From positions 1,258,501-1,322,500 of the forward strand of contig NZ_CP015247.1 in assembly GCF_001891125.1 (NCBI RefSeq): DNA of 64,000 nt, in the 5' to 3' direction. This DNA comes from Leuconostoc suionicum (lineage in GTDB: Bacteria; Bacillota; Bacilli; Lactobacillales; Lactobacillaceae). How positions within the stretch are numbered: the stretch's first letter is position 1; every line of letters begins with the position of its first letter. The translations under genes and the position numbers were made by a program. A model generated the notes under the pieces. The model worked only from the letters and a program-made list of their open reading frames with translations, did not search any database and had not been told where the DNA came from. Shown in pieces: positions 60,366 to 64,000 of the stretch.

Positions 60366-62762
60366 TTAGAGGTCATGCAATAATCGATCATATTGCTGTT
60401 CTAAACCTTTTTTCAAGTTCATCTTTTCAACGACAATTTGTTGCTTAAATCGATTGCGTTGCATAGCATTTAGTTGAGAAACTAATATACCATTTTGATG
60501 ACGTTGCATTTGGGTTAAAACATAAGCTAGACGTGATACAGGTTGCCACACTTCTCGTTCTGGAACAATTACAATTGCAGGTAATTCCTGCTCTCTAAGC
60601 CACATAGTTGAAAAAATTTTTGGGGTAACAATAATAATATTATTTCGTTTGGTTTGACTCTGTCGTTGTATTTTTTCCAACGAGCCAGTAATTCCTTCCG
60701 CGACAATATTATAATTCGTTGTCACTGCATATTTTATTTTTTGATACCAATGATTGACCCGTTCTTCATTGGGGACAATTAATAGTATTTCTCCAACATT
60801 ACGCTGCGTAATAGCTTGTAAATGAACTATTGGAGACGAACGTTGCAATTGTACAACACGAATTGGTTGTAAATCATTATGAACAAATTCACGCTCAACA
60901 GTAAAGGACTCCGGTACATCACGTAAGAATTCCGTAACCTCTGTTGGTAAAAACTCACTAACAATCAATAATTTATGAACATTGGAAACAAATTCTGCTT
61001 GATAAATCGCACGTTCCAAAATATCGAATACGACTTCAGTTTGCGTTTGTCCGTTAACTTCGGAAAATTCATTTGCCACCACAATGTCATTTTGTAACTG
61101 TAAACGTCTAATCTTCAACAATTGCTCTCGAATATCTTGGAACTCGCGAGGAATACTATTTTCGCTAATTTCAAACAGTTCTTTTAAATGCAATATTATC
61201 AATAAAAACCGTTCCACGCGTTTTAAATTAGCCCGTTGATTATCAGATTGCAATATCTGTTTTAGTAGTTTTAATGCTTCACTTAAACTCTGTCGAACAA
61301 ATAAGCGCTGTTTATGTGTCAAACCAGCTATTTCTTGATGATTCAAGCCTTTTAAGGTGTTTTGATACTGCGTAACATTTAAAGAAACGTGAAAATAATC
61401 ATGTAAGTCATCCACAAATTGCGTTGGCGTTTCCATGACAACAACTGGCCATTTTTCAATCTTTTTCGCTTCACGTAATTTTTGGCTTTGCATAAAATAT
61501 GTGCTGAAGTTCATGATAATGATATTAGCTTGATGGGCACTTTTATAAGCCTTTTCGTAAAATTGCGCACCACTGTCACCACGAATTGATGAAACATAGT
61601 CATCATTTTGAACACCTACCGAAATTTCTCTAAGTAAACCAGTTTTTGTTTGCGTCAGCCAAACCAAAACACGAGCTTTAAAAAATTGAATTTGCAGTGT
61701 ATTTTTTTCTTTTAAAGTTTGAGCAAACTTTTCAACATCTATATATTCTGAAGGCTCATACAAAATAGCACTCTGTATTGGTCGGCTAAATAGTTTTGTA
61801 AGATTAGTAATAATGTCTACTTGCTGAGCTTGTAAACTCTCATCATTAGTCAATAAAACCGCTGTTTTTCCATTTAAAATAACTGGAACCAAATAGGCCA
61901 ATGTTTTTCCCACTCTCGGACCGGTTAAAATGGTCAGCAAGCCATCGGTACGTTTATTTAGGAATTGATTGGCACGATCCATTAAACTGTTCTGTGCAAC
62001 ATTTGTCGTTAACCACTGCCCAAATAACTTTGTCTTTTCGCCACTTGTTTCTGGATAATCAACTTGCACAGATTTATTAGAAGTATGAATTGATGGTTCT
62101 ACTGTAGGGGTTAACAAAGCGACTTGATCAACAGTACCAAAATTTTGCTTGTTTTTTGAATGAACAAGCTTTAAAAATTGCTGCGTTTGACGTAGTAACG
62201 GCCAGTCACCTTGTTGCAATTGTTTTAATGTAATATCCGGTAATTCTTCAAGCTTTTTCCAAAATTTCAAAAACAGCAAAGCCGTGGCATGTGCATCCGC
62301 ATTGGCACGATGTGCATTTTTGAGCGTGATATTTAAGTAGGTCGTTAAATCTAATAAACGATATCCTGGAGCTGTTGGAAACAATATTTGAGCAAGCTGT
62401 ACTGTGTCGATAGCGGCGGATTTTAAGGGTGGAAGACCAGTTCTTTCGAACTCATCATTTAAATAAGGATAATCAAAATTAACATTGTGCGCAATAATCA
62501 CTGCATCTTGAAGTAAGTTTTGCAATAATGGTGCAATTTCTTCGAAATACGGTGCGTTTTGCACATCAGTTTGTGATATATGCGTGAGCTGTTGAATCTG
62601 ACGATCAATTAATTGGCCTGGATTGACGAAAGATTCAAAATGATCAACGATTTGACGTTTTTTTATAAATGTCATACCAATTTGAATAATTCGCCCACCT
62701 TTTTTTACGCTATGTCCTGTGGTCTCAAGATCGACAACCACGAATGTATCGTTGGCGTTCAT
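60366..62762 (-). CDS. dinG: DinG-family protein: intact exonuclease domain, eroded helicase motifs
   Basis: The 798-residue protein has an N-terminal DEDD 3'-5' exonuclease (1-165: VVDLETTG with D11 and E13, HNVNFD at 92-97, and HRANADAH at 151-158), all catalytic residues present. A long region at the DinG helicase position follows (about 240-798). There Walker A reads GPRVGKT (281-287), but the DEAH box is lost (VVVMETPTQF near 440), and the final QGxGRxIR motif is not found. It may have lost helicase action and work as a nuclease or scaffold. AGAAAGGTGC precedes the ATG at 62762. Confidence 0.85.
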   Translation of the reverse strand: MNANDTFVVVDLETTGHSVKKGGRIIQIGMTFIKKRQIVDHFESFVNPGQLIDRQIQQLTHISQTDVQNAPYFEEIAPLLQNLLQDAVIIAHNVNFDYPYLNDEFERTGLPPLKSAAIDTVQLAQILFPTAPGYRLLDLTTYLNITLKNAHRANADAHATALLFLKFWKKLEELPDITLKQLQQGDWPLLRQTQQFLKLVHSKNKQNFGTVDQVALLTPTVEPSIHTSNKSVQVDYPETSGEKTKLFGQWLTTNVAQNSLMDRANQFLNKRTDGLLTILTGPRVGKTLAYLVPVILNGKTAVLLTNDESLQAQQVDIITNLTKLFSRPIQSAILYEPSEYIDVEKFAQTLKEKNTLQIQFFKARVLVWLTQTKTGLLREISVGVQNDDYVSSIRGDSGAQFYEKAYKSAHQANIIIMNFSTYFMQSQKLREAKKIEKWPVVVMETPTQFVDDLHDYFHVSLNVTQYQNTLKGLNHQEIAGLTHKQRLFVRQSLSEALKLLKQILQSDNQRANLKRVERFLLIILHLKELFEISENSIPREFQDIREQLLKIRRLQLQNDIVVANEFSEVNGQTQTEVVFDILERAIYQAEFVSNVHKLLIVSEFLPTEVTEFLRDVPESFTVEREFVHNDLQPIRVVQLQRSSPIVHLQAITQRNVGEILLIVPNEERVNHWYQKIKYAVTTNYNIVAEGITGSLEKIQRQSQTKRNNIIIVTPKIFSTMWLREQELPAIVIVPEREVWQPVSRLAYVLTQMQRHQNGILVSQLNAMQRNRFKQQIVVEKMNLKKGLEQQYDRLLHDL

Positions 62763-62804
62763 ATAAAGCACCTTTCTAAACGTGCGTGCTAGCACTTTTT
62801 ATGT

Positions 62805-62864
62805 GAGAATTGCGCTGTTTACTACACAATCATTATGCGCACTAAACAACGCAATTCTCTTTTA
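62805..62864 (+). terminator. long inverted repeat between dinG and mvk, terminator-like
   Basis: Arms of 17 nt (62805-62821 and 62843-62859) pair with one mismatch around a 21-nt loop, and TTTTATATTTT follows on the plus strand. It lies upstream of the mvk promoter and 42 bp from the dinG start. It may insulate mvk from upstream antisense transcription, or form a dinG leader hairpin. Confidence 0.55.
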
Positions 62865-62867
62865 TAT

Positions 62868-62897
62868 TTTACACTAAATACTACTGTGCGGTACAAT
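62868..62897 (+). promoter_or_regulatory. promoter of mvk-mvaD
   Basis: TTTACA (62868-62873), 18 bp and TACAAT (62892-62897) lie about 25 bp before the ATG. Confidence 0.75.
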
Positions 62898-62921
62898 AGT
62901 AAAGTACATCTGGAGAAATTT

Positions 62922-63854
62922 ATGTTAAGTCAAATGAATGGCGTAGGTCAATCCCACGCAAAAGCAATATTAATCGGCGAACACGCCGTTGTTTATGGCG
63001 AACCTGCCATTGCAATTCCCCTACCAAATATGACAGTCACTGCTACATTGAGACCAGCATTTCGTGGTCAAACAATTGATGGTGCTGAATTTCATGGCGA
63101 TTTAAGTGAACTTGGTGCAAACGTTGAAGGTATCCGACAACTATTATTGCGCCTAATCAATAAATTCAAAATGACTAATGTGCCATTCCTTCTTTCTATT
63201 GAATCAAATGTTCCTCAAGAGCGAGGTTTTGGTGCTTCAGCTGCTCTAGCAACTGCGATTACAAGAGCATTCTTTGATTACTTTAAGACAACTTTAAGTA
63301 ATACGGAACTGAACTACTTCACAAATATTGAAGAAGTCATCTCCCATGGATCGCCTTCTGGCTTAGATGCCACCACCGTTAATTCGAGCAACCCTATTTG
63401 GTTTATCAAAAACGAAACAATGGAAAAATTTGAAATGAACTTAGCAGGTACGTTGGTATTAGCCGATACAGGTATCCACGGTCAAACCGTTCACGCCGTC
63501 AGCATAGTCAAAGAATTTTTGACTAATGATCAAGAACGCGCTTGGTCAACAATTAGTCATCTCGGACAAATTGCTGAAAAAATACGGATTGATATTTCTG
63601 AAAATAATCCTGAGCATTTAGGTATGATGTTTACAGCAGCCCACCACGAATTACAATCATTGGGTATTTCACATCCCAAGCTTGACAAGTTAGTTAATGC
63701 TGCGAATCACGCGGGGGCTCTAGGAGCAAAGTTAACGGGCGCTGGCATTGGTGGTGCTATGTTTGCCTTAGCTAGAAATAACAATGACGCAATTGCAATT
63801 GCCAATGCTCTCAATAAAGCTGGCGCACAGAATACATGGATTCAACCCTTATGA
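62922..63854 (+). CDS. mvk: mevalonate kinase
   Basis: The 310-residue GHMP kinase phosphorylates mevalonate in isoprenoid synthesis. It shows SHAKAILIGEHAVVYGEPAIAIPL at the N-terminus, the ATP loop PQERGFGASAALATA (about 96-110) and the C-terminal KLTGAGIGGAMFALA. CTGGAGAAA stands before the ATG at 62922; the open frame reaching back to 62835 includes the promoter and is not used. Its stop overlaps the start of mvaD (ATGA). Confidence 0.96.
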   Translation: MLSQMNGVGQSHAKAILIGEHAVVYGEPAIAIPLPNMTVTATLRPAFRGQTIDGAEFHGDLSELGANVEGIRQLLLRLINKFKMTNVPFLLSIESNVPQERGFGASAALATAITRAFFDYFKTTLSNTELNYFTNIEEVISHGSPSGLDATTVNSSNPIWFIKNETMEKFEMNLAGTLVLADTGIHGQTVHAVSIVKEFLTNDQERAWSTISHLGQIAEKIRIDISENNPEHLGMMFTAAHHELQSLGISHPKLDKLVNAANHAGALGAKLTGAGIGGAMFALARNNNDAIAIANALNKAGAQNTWIQPL

Positions 63855-64000
63855 AAGCTACTGCCCATACAAATATCGCCCTCATAAAATACTGGGGGAA
63901 AAGAAATACGGAACTGAACTTACCGACAACTAGCTCACTTTCATTAACACTAGACAAGTTTTACACAACAACTTCTGTGCAACCTGCCAATCATGATTGT
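63851..64000 (+). CDS. mvaD: diphosphomevalonate decarboxylase (partial, 5' end)
   Basis: Fifty codons are visible before the window ends. They read MKATAHTNIALIKYWGKRNT, then LNLPTTSSLSLTLD, the conserved beginning of mevalonate diphosphate decarboxylase, which makes isopentenyl diphosphate. The start overlaps the mvk stop by 4 bases, the usual mvk-mvaD(-mvaK2) operon. Confidence 0.95.
   Translation, partial: MKATAHTNIALIKYWGKRNTELNLPTTSSLSLTLDKFYTTTSVQPANHDC

Overview
The window is AT-rich, densely packed chromosomal DNA from a low-GC Gram-positive lactic acid bacterium, most likely Leuconostoc or a close relative in the Lactobacillaceae. The support is the mevalonate pathway (mvk-mvaD), many single-copy housekeeping genes in Firmicutes order (hrcA-grpE-dnaK-dnaJ, rimP-nusA-ylxR-ylxQ-infB-rbfA, dinG-tseB-aspB-asnS-dnaD), zinc-free forms of ribosomal proteins S14 and L33, an L21 leader RNA, and several core proteins that have drifted far from their families, as is typical of the fast-evolving Leuconostoc/Oenococcus line. 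The genus is an inference. No insertion sequence, prophage, CRISPR array or plasmid gene was seen.

Layout. 1-8500: metabolism and housekeeping (ThrE-type exporter, D-2-hydroxyacid dehydrogenase, ilvE, tRNA-Glu, a 5'-nucleotidase-like phosphoesterase with a YutD protein, an M24 peptidase, and rplU-rpmA behind an L21 leader). 8500-17700: looser accessory DNA with long AT-rich gaps, a TetR regulator, a SemiSWEET transporter, small membrane and unknown proteins, tRNA-Arg, a GNAT enzyme, RarD, an SMR exporter and a GT-C-like membrane protein; this stretch also holds a gene remnant and a possible hydrophobic micropeptide. 17700-30000, mostly minus strand: tRNA-Ser, typA, an inositol-phosphatase-like gene, def, the CIRCE-controlled heat-shock operon, ribF-truB, an EIIA-like protein and an aminotransferase. 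30000-41600: the rimP-to-rbfA translation/transcription operon, rpmG-rpsN, ppaC, and parE/parC. 41700-52700: plsY, dtd, rel, an MFS exporter, and an ebsA-like/rluD/pyrR/carA-like/carB-like cluster. 52700-64000: rnhA, a GNAT enzyme, a second PatA-like aminotransferase, a 23S methyltransferase, the dinG-tseB-aspB-asnS-dnaD block, and the start of the mevalonate operon.

How genes work together. The heat-shock operon carries two CIRCE sites for its own repressor HrcA. Translation factors and ribosome maturation genes share one transcript with a structured leader ending in a likely attenuator. PyrR sits directly upstream of two genes that look like carbamoyl-phosphate synthetase subunits but lack the catalytic residues of both.

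The most notable observations are this degenerate CarA/CarB pair, a DnaJ with no zinc-finger region inside the heat-shock operon, a DinG with an intact exonuclease but eroded helicase motifs, an EIIA-like protein without phosphorylatable histidines, a LexA-type box in front of parE, a three-box DnaA cluster next to the rpmG promoter, and structured leaders in front of rel and rimP.
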